Assembly: GCF_001418655.1 (NCBI RefSeq)
Contig: NZ_LIQZ01000116.1
Coordinates: 1 to 64,000, forward strand
DNA: 64,000 nt
Source of the DNA: Streptomyces phaeochromogenes
GTDB lineage: Bacteria > Actinomycetota > Actinomycetes > Streptomycetales > Streptomycetaceae
Direction: 5' to 3'
Shown here: positions 1-9,231 of the stretch, piece by piece
Numbering within the stretch: the stretch's first letter is position 1
Layout: every line of letters starts with the position of its first letter
Position numbers and translations under genes: made by a program
Notes under the pieces: model-generated
Seen by the model: only the letters and a program-made list of their open reading frames with translations
The model's database searches: none
What the model was told of the DNA's origin: nothing

Positions 1-306
1 GCCCGCACCGTCGTCAAGGACAAGTGGCAGGAGGGGCCGGCCGAGCCCAAGCAGCACAAGCCGTATCCGTACGACATCTATACGCACTGCGGGATCAAGT
101 GGGTGCACTTCGGCGGCCGTTGGTGGGTCCTCGACTCCGTGTTCCCCGGGCCCGAGCAGGTCAAGGGCGAGCCGCCCTCGCAGTACACCCAGAGGCTCGC
201 CGGTTACATGACTCTGATCGGCCCGGACACCGCCAACTTCGACGCCGCCGGGATGCCCACGATGCAGTTCGTACCGACCGAGGACGAGCCGCCGGGCTGC
301 GCCTAG
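1..306 (+). CDS. C-terminal part of an unknown protein (truncated by window edge)
   Basis: The frame is open from base 1 to a TAG at 304-306 and encodes about 101 residues, so the start lies outside the window. The visible part is hydrophilic, rich in Pro, Trp and Tyr (for example HKPYPYDIYTHCGIKWVHFG and GRWWVLDSVFPG), and ends in DEPPGCA. It has no signal peptide or membrane segment in view. I do not recognise the family; the composition resembles short conserved hypothetical proteins of Streptomyces. High third-position GC and the clean stop make the frame credible. Confidence 0.6.
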   Translation, partial: ARTVVKDKWQEGPAEPKQHKPYPYDIYTHCGIKWVHFGGRWWVLDSVFPGPEQVKGEPPSQYTQRLAGYMTLIGPDTANFDAAGMPTMQFVPTEDEPPGCA

Positions 307-440
307 CCCAGGTTTAGGTGGCGACCCGATCCACGGTCGGGTGATGTTCACGAGCTTCGACCGTACGGCGGTTCTTGCCGGGGCAGCCTCGGGGTGAGGT
401 GCGTGCCTCTGACCGGAATCGACGTACGGAAGGACGCGGT

Positions 441-1469
441 GTGGACTCGACAGGCGGCCGAATGATCAGGCACCCCCGACCGCCTGGCGTGGACACGCTC
501 CAATGCACCGCGCGGAGCGGCCTTGAGGCTGTCCCGGATCCCCGTCATCGCACCATGGTCGCCAGTGTCGTGGACTCGGGTCTTGTCGACGAGATGATCG
601 CCCTCACTGAAGCCTTCGATCCGCCCGTCGACCTCGTGCAGGCCCGTGCCCACGCCGATGTGCTCACCGCCGAGTTCGCGCTGTTCGGCGTCACCGTCCC
701 CGCCGCCACCACCTACAACATCACGCTGATGCGCGCCCTCATGGTGCCCATCGTCGATGGCACGCTCGCCCTCGCACTCGATCGCATCTGGGTGTTCACC
801 ACCAACGCGGACGACGTGTGCTGCCACGACCCCGCGGAGGCCGAAGCCATCCTGCGGGCCGGCGCACTGCCCGAGCAAGGCGCGTCAACGCCGAACAACC
901 GCTACATCCGGCACATGTTCAACGAGGTCGCGCCCTTCTGCGATCCGACGTTCCTCGCCGTCTTCAAGACCTTCTTCTACAACGCGATCACAGGCGTCCT
1001 CATGGAGGCGGAGTTCACGCCGGAGGCGTCCGACGAGGTCGACAGTGACTTCGTCCGCGTCTTCAACGGCTTCTCCCAGTTCTGGTTCACGGCACTTCAG
1101 TTCACCGACCCCTGCTTGAGCGCCCAGCACCATCGGGCGTTCTGGTCGGCGGCGCTGAGCTCCTGCGTCGCGTTCCTGAACGACGTCAACGACGTCCTGT
1201 CCTTCTACAAGGAAGCGGTGCACGGCGAGGACTTCCTCGCCAGCCGGATCTACCGTCGCTCGGTGAGCGAGAACATCCCCTATCTCGCGGCCTACCGCCG
1301 AAGCCTCGACAGTGGCCTGGCCGCCTACCGCCGCGTCCTGGACCTCGCCACCGACGAGCAACGCCCGTACCTCGACCGGTACATGACCGCCTTCGCGTAC
1401 TTCCACTTCCACTGCCGTCGCTACCGCTGGCACGACATCTACCCCGGGCTGACCCCGATCGACATCTGA
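441..1469 (+). CDS. Trichodiene-synthase-like class I terpene synthase
   Basis: Class I terpene cyclase, expected to ionise a prenyl diphosphate (probably farnesyl diphosphate) with bound magnesium. From the GTG at 441 (342 aa), an Asp-rich DDVCCHD lies at about residues 124-130. The NSE-type magnesium motif NDVLSFYKE is at 250-258 and a C-terminal CRRYRWHDIY at about 325-334. These three elements, their spacing and the flanking text follow the fungal trichodiene synthase (Tri5) pattern (DDSKDD, NDLMSFYKE, RRYRLSEIY) more closely than typical bacterial sesquiterpene cyclases. The start is chosen for a GGAAGGA ribosome binding site at 428-434; ATG 555 is a shorter option. No cytochrome P450 or prenyltransferase gene is adjacent, and the product cannot be predicted. 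Confidence 0.85.
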   Translation: MDSTGGRMIRHPRPPGVDTLQCTARSGLEAVPDPRHRTMVASVVDSGLVDEMIALTEAFDPPVDLVQARAHADVLTAEFALFGVTVPAATTYNITLMRALMVPIVDGTLALALDRIWVFTTNADDVCCHDPAEAEAILRAGALPEQGASTPNNRYIRHMFNEVAPFCDPTFLAVFKTFFYNAITGVLMEAEFTPEASDEVDSDFVRVFNGFSQFWFTALQFTDPCLSAQHHRAFWSAALSSCVAFLNDVNDVLSFYKEAVHGEDFLASRIYRRSVSENIPYLAAYRRSLDSGLAAYRRVLDLATDEQRPYLDRYMTAFAYFHFHCRRYRWHDIYPGLTPIDI

Positions 1470-1512
1470 TTCGGTGACCACTGCTTCGGCGCCGGCCCCG
1501 TGGCACGATGGC

Positions 1513-1533
1513 TATCTGACGTCCAGTCAGATA
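1513..1533. promoter_or_regulatory. Palindromic operator upstream of the hydrolase
   Basis: TATCTGAC-N5-GTCAGATA is a perfect 8-bp inverted repeat, 20 bp upstream of the ATG at 1553. Size and symmetry fit a TetR- or MarR-type repressor site. No such regulator gene is adjacent, so the binder is probably encoded outside this window. Confidence 0.6.
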
Positions 1534-1552
1534 GTCGACGGGAGGGGCGATC

Positions 1553-2386
1553 ATGGAGTCGGTGTCGGTCGGTGGCGGGGTGCGGATCGCGTACGAGCGT
1601 TGTGGGGCAGGGCGGCCGGTGGCCCTGGTAGGGGGTACCGGCATGCCGCCGGTCGCATGGGAACTGTGCGGTCTGCGTGGCGCGTTGGTCGACGCAGGCT
1701 TCGAGGTGGTGACCTATGCCGCGCGTGGTGTGGCACCTTCCGACGCGCCGCCCGCCCCGTACACGGTCGAGGCCCTTGCCGCAGACCTCGCGGGCCTGCT
1801 GGACGTACTGCAACTGACCGATGTCACGGTCATCGGCTACTCGCTCGGCAGCTTCACCACCGAACTCCTGGCCCGTACCCGCCCGGATCTGGTGCGCGCG
1901 GCGGTGCTCCTGGCGGGCGCCGGGCCGATGTCGGCAGTGCTGGACGCTGTCCTTCAGACGGGGACCGCACTGGTCTCGGCCACCGGTCACGTGCCTCCCG
2001 CGTTCACGAAACTGCAGACCCTGCTGACCTCACTGCCGCCGGAGGTACTGCGCGACGACGATGAACAGGTGCGCACCTGGCTGGAGTTGCTCGACGCCCA
2101 GGAGTCGCTGTGGGCCTCCCAGGAGGGAGCGGCCGGGCAGTTCTCGGCCTGTGACCGGTGGGCGCGGGACGGGCACCGGATGTCCGCTCTCGCGGACATC
2201 CGTCAGCCGGTGCTGGTCGCGGCGTTCGAGCACGACCTGTACTTCCCGGCGCGGTCCGGAAAGGCCGCAGTCGAGGCGCTTGCCCGGGGGGAGTTCGTCG
2301 CGATTCCCGGGGCCGCTCACGCAGGTCTGCTGACCCATCCGAAGGAAGCCACTGAGGCGCTCCTCGGCTTCCTCGCCCGCACCTGA
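1553..2386 (+). CDS. Alpha/beta hydrolase
   Basis: A 277-aa alpha/beta-hydrolase-fold protein without a signal peptide, so cytosolic. The nucleophile elbow GYSLGS lies near residue 96, the acid is likely the Asp in FEHDLYF near residue 227, and the His is in PGAAHAGLL near 251. An oxyanion segment VGGTG sits near the N terminus where many homologues have HG(F/T)G. Substrate unknown; esterase, lactonase or haloperoxidase-like activities are all possible. The ATG follows GGAGGGGCGATC. The gene is preceded by the palindrome at 1513-1533 and follows the terpene synthase by 83 bp on the same strand. That operator suggests its own promoter. Confidence 0.85.
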   Translation: MESVSVGGGVRIAYERCGAGRPVALVGGTGMPPVAWELCGLRGALVDAGFEVVTYAARGVAPSDAPPAPYTVEALAADLAGLLDVLQLTDVTVIGYSLGSFTTELLARTRPDLVRAAVLLAGAGPMSAVLDAVLQTGTALVSATGHVPPAFTKLQTLLTSLPPEVLRDDDEQVRTWLELLDAQESLWASQEGAAGQFSACDRWARDGHRMSALADIRQPVLVAAFEHDLYFPARSGKAAVEALARGEFVAIPGAAHAGLLTHPKEATEALLGFLART

Positions 2387-2424
2387 ACACGCCGGTGCCC
2401 GCGGTGGTCGGTGCCTTCGGTCGT

Positions 2425-2482
2425 CGGTGCCTGCGGATCGCAGGCCTGCACGACCCGCACGACCCGCCCGCCGCAGGCACCG
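2425..2482. terminator. Hairpin between convergent genes
   Basis: A 12-bp perfect inverted repeat (arms 2425-2436 and 2471-2482, CGGTGCCTGCGG) encloses a smaller hairpin at 2430-2444. It lies between the stop of the plus-strand hydrolase and the stop of the minus-strand beta-galactosidase. It probably terminates both without a U-tract, as is common in actinomycetes. Confidence 0.5.
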
Positions 2483-2493
2483 ATCTCCCATCC

Positions 2494-5400
2494 CTATCCC
2501 GCCGAGATACGCAGCCTGATCGTGCGCGACTCGGGCCGAAGCGCGAACTCCGGCCAGACATCAGGTCCGCACGTCCGTGAACCGAGACCGTGCTGAGCCG
2601 CGTCGACGATCAGGTGACTCGTCGTCGAGTCGCCGAGTTCGAAGGGGTGTCCGGCCCGGGCGATCCGCTGGGGGGTGTGGCGGCTGAGGGTGAAGCCGGG
2701 GCGACGCCCCCGGGTGTCGGGCAGGGCCTCGATGCGCAGCACCTCCGTGGAGCCGCTCGTCAGTGCAAGTCGGCGCAGTTCCGAGCGGTGGCCGGTCTCC
2801 TGGGGGCGTGCGTAGTCGACCGAGAGGTCGTGGACCGTGGCGGAGAAGAGACCCGTGCGGGCCGCGCGGAGACTGTCGGGGTAGGTCTCCAGCGGGCCCA
2901 GGCCGAACCACTGAGCCCCGTCGACGGGAGTCGCGCCGTCGGGCAGTTCGAAGCGGACCCCGATCCGGGGCCACACTGTCTGCCAGCCACGGGAGGGCTC
3001 GATCTCCACGCGCAGTTCCAGCTCGTCGTCTTCGAGCGACCAGACGGACTCCACCATCACGCTCAGCGCGGAGTCCGCCGCCGAGACCTTGTCGAGGGTG
3101 CGCAGGGCATCCGCGGTGTGCTCCACGGATACGCGCCGTGTGGTGAGCCGGTCGAGGCCGTCACGACGCCACAGATCGGCGCTGGACACCCCGTCGATGC
3201 TGTTGTCGCTGTCCTCGATCCTGTCGGCCGGGCTTTCGTCGTTGTCGGTCGGCGCGCGGAACAGTTCCAGCCGTGGCCCGGTCACGGGACGGCCGGCGAG
3301 GCGGATGAGGGATCCGCCGGCGAACTCGGCGACTCCCAGCGACAGCGTTCCGTCGCCCGGTCGCCAATCGGCCTGTGGCCGGATCGCGGGCACGGGACGC
3401 CGTGTCGAGCAGTCCAGTTGGGCCGTCGCGATCACATGTCCCTCCGGTGCCCAAGGAGTTGGCGCTGCCAGCACCGCGTCGATCGTGAGCCATGTCTCGG
3501 CGTCGGGGGCGATGCCGATCGGGGGTAGTGACGCCCGCTGCGACTCGCCCGCGGCGACGACGGGGATCTCCAAGTCCCCCGAGGCGACAGGGAGTCCGTC
3601 GTGCTCGACGCGCCAACGGAAGAGCAGGTCCGACGTGTCGGCCGAATGCCGCAGGTTCGTGATCGCGACCTTCCCGCCGTCGAAGACGAACTCGACCGGC
3701 TGCACGACCGCCTTGTACTCGTGAAGGCTGGGGGTGGGGACGTCATTGCTCAACAGCATGCCGTCCATCACGAAGTTGCCGTCGTGCACGACCTCTCCGA
3801 AGTCGCCGCCGTAGGCGTAGTACGGCGTCCCGTCCGGGGCCGTGGCGAGGATGCCGTGATCGCGCCACTCCCACACGAAGCCGCCGTGCAGCCGCGGGTA
3901 CTGCCGCACGAGTGCCTCGTACTGGTCGAACGCGCCCGGCCCGTTGCCCATCGCGTGCGCGTACTCGCACAGCAGGAACGGCTTGGTGCGCTGCCGGGCG
4001 CTCTGCGCGGGAGTGCAGTTCAGCAGCGCCGAGCGTGTGCCGTCGGCTCCGATCTGCTCGGTCTCCGGCACCGACGCGTACATGCGCGAGTAGATGTCGG
4101 TGTACTCGCCGGTGTAGTCGCCTTCGTAGTGAACAGGGCGTCCGGTGTCGCGGGCGTGGACCCACGCCGACATGGCGGCCAGGTTGCCGCCGGTACCCGA
4201 TTCGTTGCCGAGCGACCAGATCACGATGCTGGGATGGTTCTTGTCCCGTTCGACGGTGCGCCGTATGCGGTCCAGATACGCCTCGCGCCACGCAGGGTCG
4301 TCACTCGGATTGCCGACCCAGCCGACCTTGTCGAAGCCGTGCGTCTCCAGATCGCATTCGAGGACCACCCAGAAGCCTAGTTCGTCGGCCAGATCGAGCA
4401 GCCGGGGATGCGGTGGATAGTGGCTGGTGCGGATGGCGTTGACGTTGAACCGCTTCATGCGGGCAAGGTCCTCGCGGGCGTGCTCCTCGTCGAAGACGCG
4501 GCCACGCTCGGGATGCGTCTCATGACGGTTCACCCCGTGGAAGACGACGCGGCTGCCGTTGACCAGGAACCGGTCGCCGCGGATCTCGACCGTACGGAAA
4601 CCCACCCGAAGCGCGATGCTCTCCGCGGCCGTGGACACGGTGGCGTCGTACAGGCGAGGCCGCTCGGCCGACCAGGGCTCCACGCCGGTGACGTCGAGGG
4701 GGGCGACGTCGGCAGGCGTGTCCCAGACGTGTTCGACGCCGAGTTCGGGGATGCGCAGGGTGACCGGGAACGCGGCCGTGTCGGCGATGATCTCCGCTTC
4801 GACGCGTCCGTTTCCGCGTCCGCTTCCGCGCTCGTGGTCGAAGCCGGTCCGCAGCCAGACGTCCTCGATGCCTCCGGCGGGCCGGGCGATCAGGGTGACG
4901 TCGCGGAAGATGCCAGGCAGCCACCACTGGTCCTGGTCCTCGACGTAGCTGGCCGCCGACCACTGATGGACCCGTACGGCGATGACGTTGTCGCCCGTGC
5001 GCACCGCGGAGGTCACGTCGAATTCGTGGGCGAGCCGGCTGCCGCTCGCACTGCCGATCTCGACGCCGTTGACCCACACCCGGAACAGCGACTCGACGCC
5101 GTCGAAGCGCAGCACCACGCGTTCGGCGTCCGACCAGTCGGCGGGGACGTCGAAGCGGCGGCGGTAGTCGCCGGTCGGGTTCTCGTCCGGGACGTGGGGC
5201 GGGTCGATCGGGAAGGGGAACTGGATGTTCGTGTAGATCGGCCGGCCGTAGGCTCCGTCACCCTCCAGCACCCAGTGGGAGGGCACCGGAATGCTGTCCC
5301 AGCCGTCGTCGACGAAGCCGTCGGCCGCGAAGTCCTCCGTCACCGATGCCGTGGGGGACAACCGGAACCGCCAGGACCCGTTCAGTGAACGCGAGGGCGC

Positions 5401-5514
5401 GTCGGAGTGCAGCCACGAACGCGCCGGGCGCAGTGCGCCACGGCCTGGTGCGATGTCCGAAACATGGGGGGAGAGCTGGCTGGGCAAGAGGTCACAACTC
5501 TTTCTATGTGTCAC
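2494..5514 (-). CDS. lacZ: Beta-galactosidase, glycoside hydrolase family 2
   Basis: A 1006-aa cytosolic GH2 enzyme that releases terminal beta-galactose by a retaining mechanism. The N-terminal jelly-roll is marked by SRSLNGSWRFRL and PVPSHWVLEG. An Ig-like domain follows, then the TIM barrel with the acid/base Glu in WSLGNES (about E438) and the nucleophile in LLCEYAHAMGNG (about E517). The C-terminal beta-sandwich domains are those of long LacZ proteins. The length matches the family. The GTG at 5514 is the longest start; a TTG 27 bp downstream is possible. It is the last gene of the operon that begins with the binding protein at 11526 and follows the alpha-mannosidase by 58 bp. Confidence 0.93.
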   Translation of the reverse strand: MTHRKSCDLLPSQLSPHVSDIAPGRGALRPARSWLHSDAPSRSLNGSWRFRLSPTASVTEDFAADGFVDDGWDSIPVPSHWVLEGDGAYGRPIYTNIQFPFPIDPPHVPDENPTGDYRRRFDVPADWSDAERVVLRFDGVESLFRVWVNGVEIGSASGSRLAHEFDVTSAVRTGDNVIAVRVHQWSAASYVEDQDQWWLPGIFRDVTLIARPAGGIEDVWLRTGFDHERGSGRGNGRVEAEIIADTAAFPVTLRIPELGVEHVWDTPADVAPLDVTGVEPWSAERPRLYDATVSTAAESIALRVGFRTVEIRGDRFLVNGSRVVFHGVNRHETHPERGRVFDEEHAREDLARMKRFNVNAIRTSHYPPHPRLLDLADELGFWVVLECDLETHGFDKVGWVGNPSDDPAWREAYLDRIRRTVERDKNHPSIVIWSLGNESGTGGNLAAMSAWVHARDTGRPVHYEGDYTGEYTDIYSRMYASVPETEQIGADGTRSALLNCTPAQSARQRTKPFLLCEYAHAMGNGPGAFDQYEALVRQYPRLHGGFVWEWRDHGILATAPDGTPYYAYGGDFGEVVHDGNFVMDGMLLSNDVPTPSLHEYKAVVQPVEFVFDGGKVAITNLRHSADTSDLLFRWRVEHDGLPVASGDLEIPVVAAGESQRASLPPIGIAPDAETWLTIDAVLAAPTPWAPEGHVIATAQLDCSTRRPVPAIRPQADWRPGDGTLSLGVAEFAGGSLIRLAGRPVTGPRLELFRAPTDNDESPADRIEDSDNSIDGVSSADLWRRDGLDRLTTRRVSVEHTADALRTLDKVSAADSALSVMVESVWSLEDDELELRVEIEPSRGWQTVWPRIGVRFELPDGATPVDGAQWFGLGPLETYPDSLRAARTGLFSATVHDLSVDYARPQETGHRSELRRLALTSGSTEVLRIEALPDTRGRRPGFTLSRHTPQRIARAGHPFELGDSTTSHLIVDAAQHGLGSRTCGPDVWPEFALRPESRTIRLRISAG

Positions 5515-5572
5515 GTACGGCTAGGCGTTACGTAGGACTGGGTGTCACGTGCGACGCAGATACGACGGGGCT

Positions 5573-8377
5573 CTACCGGAGTACGACCGTGCGGATCTCC
5601 CATGGACCTAGGGCCAGTTCGAGGCCGTCCGGTGCCTGAGTGCGGGAGATGGGCCGTCCGAGCAGGTCGACGGTGGTGGCCTCGGAGAACGTGCCCGTCA
5701 CACGGACGGTGGACGCGCTGTCGTTCATCGCGGCCAGCCGCACTTCGATCCCGGCCCGGAACTCGTCGTCGGTGACGCGGCGGATGCCGGACACGAGGAC
5801 GTCCTGGCCCTCGACGTGCAACCCGGCCGTGTCGGGCGGCAGTTGGCACCCGGCGGGCGCTGTGCCACGCGCGACGAGCACGTCGTTGCGGAACTCCTCG
5901 GCGAGGGCCACCGCGTTCGCCCCGCGCCAGCCGGTCGCCGAGGGGACGACGGCGAAGCGGTTCTCGATGCGCATGCCGAGGTCCTGCGCACCCGGCGCGG
6001 GGATCTCGCTCGCCGCGGGTTCGTCGCGGAGAGGGTGGATGTTGACGCTGATCGAGCCGATCGCGCGCAGCAGGGTGACGGCGAGTTCGGTGCCGTCGCC
6101 CACGAGTTCGTACTCGCTGGAGTGGTCGAGCAGGACAGTGGCGGCGCCTGCCGACACGAACGTACTGGCCGGGAAGGTCGGCAGCGGGTACTCGCCCCAG
6201 CCGCCCTCGGCGGTGAGACCGCGCTCGGTGACGGCGAACTGTCCGGCGGACGAGGACGTGGCCACCGGCTCGGGCAGCGGCACGTGGAAGCGCAGCCGGT
6301 GGTCCGCGGACTGGTTGAGGAACGAGGTCGAGACCCGTACGAACGGTTCACCGGTACGTACTTCCACGAGCGTCTCCACCGGTGTGGGCACGATCCGTTC
6401 GTCGCGCAGATCGCGGTCGGAGGAGAGCGCGGCGGGCCACGCGTAGACGCGGGTGACACACAGCCGAGACCGCAGCGGGCCGTCCTCGAGAAGGTCGACG
6501 GTGATCTCCGTCGGGTCCGCGACGAGGATGTCGTGCGCCGGGGGAGCGTAGTTGTAACTGTCGCCGCGGTCACCACCGTCGACGAGCCGACCGACGCCGT
6601 TCAGTACGGTCCCGTCGGAGCCGGTGATGTCCAGCGTGCCGTCGGCGGCGACCGTGACCTCGACCAGGCCGTTGGAGAGCGTGCGGTCCGTCGCCGTCGC
6701 CGTCGCCGTCGCGGGCTCGTACGAGGCCGGCGAGGGAGCGGTGTCCTCGCGCGGCTCGACCCGGAAGGCGGTCAGCCCCGAGGCGGGGACCTGGACGGGT
6801 ACGAGCGCGGTGGCCCGGGCTTCTTCCACCGTCAGCACCCGCCACTCACCGGGATACTCGGCGGCTGCGGCGGCGACCTCCTGGCGCAGGATCAGCAGGT
6901 CGAAGGGCCCGCTGGTGGGGACCTCGGCGAGGTGGAAGACGAGCTGGCCGGGGGTGAGTTCGTAGCGGTCGATGAGTCGGCCGAACAGTTCACGGCGGTG
7001 GATACGGCGCAGCACGCGTTCGAGTTGAGAGGCGTCCATGCGCTCGTCGCTGAGGACCGTCGGCGCCTCCGCGATCAGCTGTACGGGGTGCGCCGAGCCG
7101 TCGGTGGCGATCGCGGTCAGCCCCGTTCCCGCGGGCGGGGCCGCGACATCCACCTCGACCAGCGCCGTACGCCCGAACGGCAGCGGGTTGGCGACCAGGT
7201 GGCCGTCGCTCGGCACCAGGGCCGCCGGTTCGGCGAGTGCCGCGTCCCGCACGGCGCGCGCGGTCTGCGCGGCCTCCGCCAGACGCGCGGCGACCTGGTC
7301 GCAGGTCTCGTCGGTGCCGGAGCCGACGACCGAGTCGTGCGCGGTCGACTCGATGATCTTGTGCCAGGCGAGGGAGAGGAACGGGGAGTCGTCGCGCCGG
7401 GACCACAGGGCGTTCATGCGCTCGGCGTGGTCGACCGTGCGCTCGGCGAGCGCCATCCGCTGCTTGAGCCCGAGCCGTACGGAGAGCACGCCCGGGAGGA
7501 TGTTGCCGCGCACATGGCTGCGCAGCTCACCGGTGACGGTGGCGGACACCTCGTCGCGCACATGCTTGCGCAGGTACTCGTCGAGGGTCGCGATGGTGAT
7601 GGCCCGTCCTTCGCCGGACGCCTGCCGCAGCCAGGCCGCGAGGTGCGGGTCGGGCGCGTTGTGATCGGTGCCGGCCATCGCCAGTACCGGATCGCCGCCC
7701 CACCGCTCGGCCGTCATCTCGGCGTACTCGCCCAGCGCGCGGCCGATCTGATCGGGCACCAGCAGGACGTCGAGCCCGTTGTCGTAGCCGTCGAAGAGGA
7801 ACTCGGTGCGCACCTCGGAGCCGTCGGGCGCACGCCAGCGGAAGGCGTGACCGTCGACGGAGCCCGGCACACCGCGCCACAGTGCCGCGTGCTCGATGCC
7901 GGCGCGCGCCAGGATCTGTGGCATCTGCGCGACGTGGCCGAACATGTCCGGCAGATAGCCGATGGTCATTGCGCCGCCGAGGCGCTCCGCTGCCGCCCAT
8001 CCCATCTGGAGGTTGCGCACGATGGTCTCGCCGGAGCAGAGGAACTCGTCGAGCAGGATGAGCCAGGGCCCGATGGCGAGCCGTCCCTCGGTGACCAGGG
8101 CCACGAGCCGGTCGCGGTTCTCCGGCCGCATCTCCAGGTAGTCCTCGATCGCGGCCATCTGCCCGTCGACGGTGAACCGGAAGTCCGGGTTCGCCTCGGC
8201 CGTCTCCAGCACGGTGTCGAGGGCGGTGACCAGCCGGTGCCGGAACACCTGGAACGGCTCGTACCACTCCCGGTCCCAGTGGAAATGGGGCACGAAGACG
8301 GCGGAGTTGCGCATGGCGGGAGGAACCTTCTGTGCGGGCGGGGTGTACGGAGACGAACGGCGGGCGTGGGCGGTCAC
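5573..8377 (-). CDS. Alpha-mannosidase, glycoside hydrolase family 38
   Basis: Retaining, metal-dependent alpha-mannosidase, cytosolic (no signal peptide). HFHWDREWY near residue 30 carries the metal-binding His and Asp, and GYLPDMFGH near residue 135 carries the expected nucleophile Asp. The central three-helix part and the beta-sandwich C terminus complete a 934-aa protein. The GTG at 8377 overlaps the stop of the upstream permease as GTGA, as at the previous junction. ATG 8314, just before MRNSAVFVPHFHWDREWY, is the alternative. An ATATATAT run near residue 550 comes from a GTCGCC-type repeat. Coupling to a sugar importer implies that imported mannosyl oligosaccharides are cut inside the cell. 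Confidence 0.92.
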   Translation of the reverse strand: MTAHARRSSPYTPPAQKVPPAMRNSAVFVPHFHWDREWYEPFQVFRHRLVTALDTVLETAEANPDFRFTVDGQMAAIEDYLEMRPENRDRLVALVTEGRLAIGPWLILLDEFLCSGETIVRNLQMGWAAAERLGGAMTIGYLPDMFGHVAQMPQILARAGIEHAALWRGVPGSVDGHAFRWRAPDGSEVRTEFLFDGYDNGLDVLLVPDQIGRALGEYAEMTAERWGGDPVLAMAGTDHNAPDPHLAAWLRQASGEGRAITIATLDEYLRKHVRDEVSATVTGELRSHVRGNILPGVLSVRLGLKQRMALAERTVDHAERMNALWSRRDDSPFLSLAWHKIIESTAHDSVVGSGTDETCDQVAARLAEAAQTARAVRDAALAEPAALVPSDGHLVANPLPFGRTALVEVDVAAPPAGTGLTAIATDGSAHPVQLIAEAPTVLSDERMDASQLERVLRRIHRRELFGRLIDRYELTPGQLVFHLAEVPTSGPFDLLILRQEVAAAAAEYPGEWRVLTVEEARATALVPVQVPASGLTAFRVEPREDTAPSPASYEPATATATATDRTLSNGLVEVTVAADGTLDITGSDGTVLNGVGRLVDGGDRGDSYNYAPPAHDILVADPTEITVDLLEDGPLRSRLCVTRVYAWPAALSSDRDLRDERIVPTPVETLVEVRTGEPFVRVSTSFLNQSADHRLRFHVPLPEPVATSSSAGQFAVTERGLTAEGGWGEYPLPTFPASTFVSAGAATVLLDHSSEYELVGDGTELAVTLLRAIGSISVNIHPLRDEPAASEIPAPGAQDLGMRIENRFAVVPSATGWRGANAVALAEEFRNDVLVARGTAPAGCQLPPDTAGLHVEGQDVLVSGIRRVTDDEFRAGIEVRLAAMNDSASTVRVTGTFSEATTVDLLGRPISRTQAPDGLELALGPWEIRTVVLR

Positions 8378-9231
8378 TTGAGGGAGCCGGCAGCGAGCCC
8401 GGTGCGCCAGAACCGCTGGAGGACGATGAACAGGATGATCACGGGCACGATCGACACCAGCGAGCCCATGATCACAGACTCCTGGAGGAGCGGGGTGCGG
8501 GCGGTCTGCCCGTTCCAGGTGAAGAGGCCGAGCGTGATCGGGAAGAGCTCCTCCTTCTGGAGCATCACCATCGGGAGGAAGAAGTTGTTCCAGATGCCGA
8601 CGAACTGGAACAGGAAGATGGTCACCAGCGCCGGAGACATCAGCTTGAACGACACCGAGAAGAACGTGCGGAACTCGCCGGCACCGTCGAGGCGCGCGGA
8701 CTCGATGAGTTCCTGCGGCACGGCGGCGTTAGCGAAGATCCTCGCGAGATAGACACCGAACGGGCTGACGATGCTGGGCAGGAAGACCGCGAAGTAGGTG
8801 TTGACGAGCCCGACCTCGGAGAACAGCAGGAACAGCGGCAGCGCCAGCGCGGTGCTGGGGACCAGCACGCCGCCGAGAATCACCGAGAACAGGAACTCCC
8901 GGCCGCGGAAGCGGAACTTGGCGAGCGCGTAGCCGCACAGCGCCGAGATCAGGGTGCCCACGGCCGCGCCCAGTACGGCGTAGACGACCGTGTTGAGGAT
9001 CCATCGGGCGAAGATGCCGTCGTTGAAGGTGAACAGGGTGTGCAGGTTGTCGAACAGCTGGAAGTTCGAGAACGTCAGGCCGCTGGTGGAGGCGAGATCG
9101 CCCTGCGGTTTGGTCGCCGCGACGATCAGGAAGTACAGCGGCAGCATGAAGTAGATCGCCAGCACGAGCATCAGGGCCATGACGGCCGTACGACTCACGC
9201 GGCTTTCCTGCGAAGGGGGTCGATTGCTCAC
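8374..9231 (-). CDS. Carbohydrate ABC transporter permease (MalG type)
   Basis: A 285-aa inner-membrane permease with about six transmembrane helices, starting with MALMLVLAIYFMLPLYFLIV. The EAA-type loop for ATPase contact is visible as ELIESARLDGAGEFRTFFSV. The GTG at 9231 overlaps the stop of the first permease gene (GTGA), which indicates translational coupling; an upstream extension of the frame is ruled out by this overlap. It pairs with the 9228-10184 permease and the lipoprotein at 10192-11526. No ATPase gene is present in the operon. Confidence 0.92.
   Translation of the reverse strand: MSNRPPSQESRVSRTAVMALMLVLAIYFMLPLYFLIVAATKPQGDLASTSGLTFSNFQLFDNLHTLFTFNDGIFARWILNTVVYAVLGAAVGTLISALCGYALAKFRFRGREFLFSVILGGVLVPSTALALPLFLLFSEVGLVNTYFAVFLPSIVSPFGVYLARIFANAAVPQELIESARLDGAGEFRTFFSVSFKLMSPALVTIFLFQFVGIWNNFFLPMVMLQKEELFPITLGLFTWNGQTARTPLLQESVIMGSLVSIVPVIILFIVLQRFWRTGLAAGSLK

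Noticed and set aside
1-2386. Trichothecene-like biosynthetic gene cluster
   Set aside because: Only the cyclase is present; no P450, acyltransferase or transporter accompanies it in the window.
5816-8752. Long plus-strand open frame opposite the GH38 mannosidase gene
   Set aside because: Its composition is that of a reverse complement of a high-GC gene, it has no domain, and the minus strand carries clear GH38 motifs.
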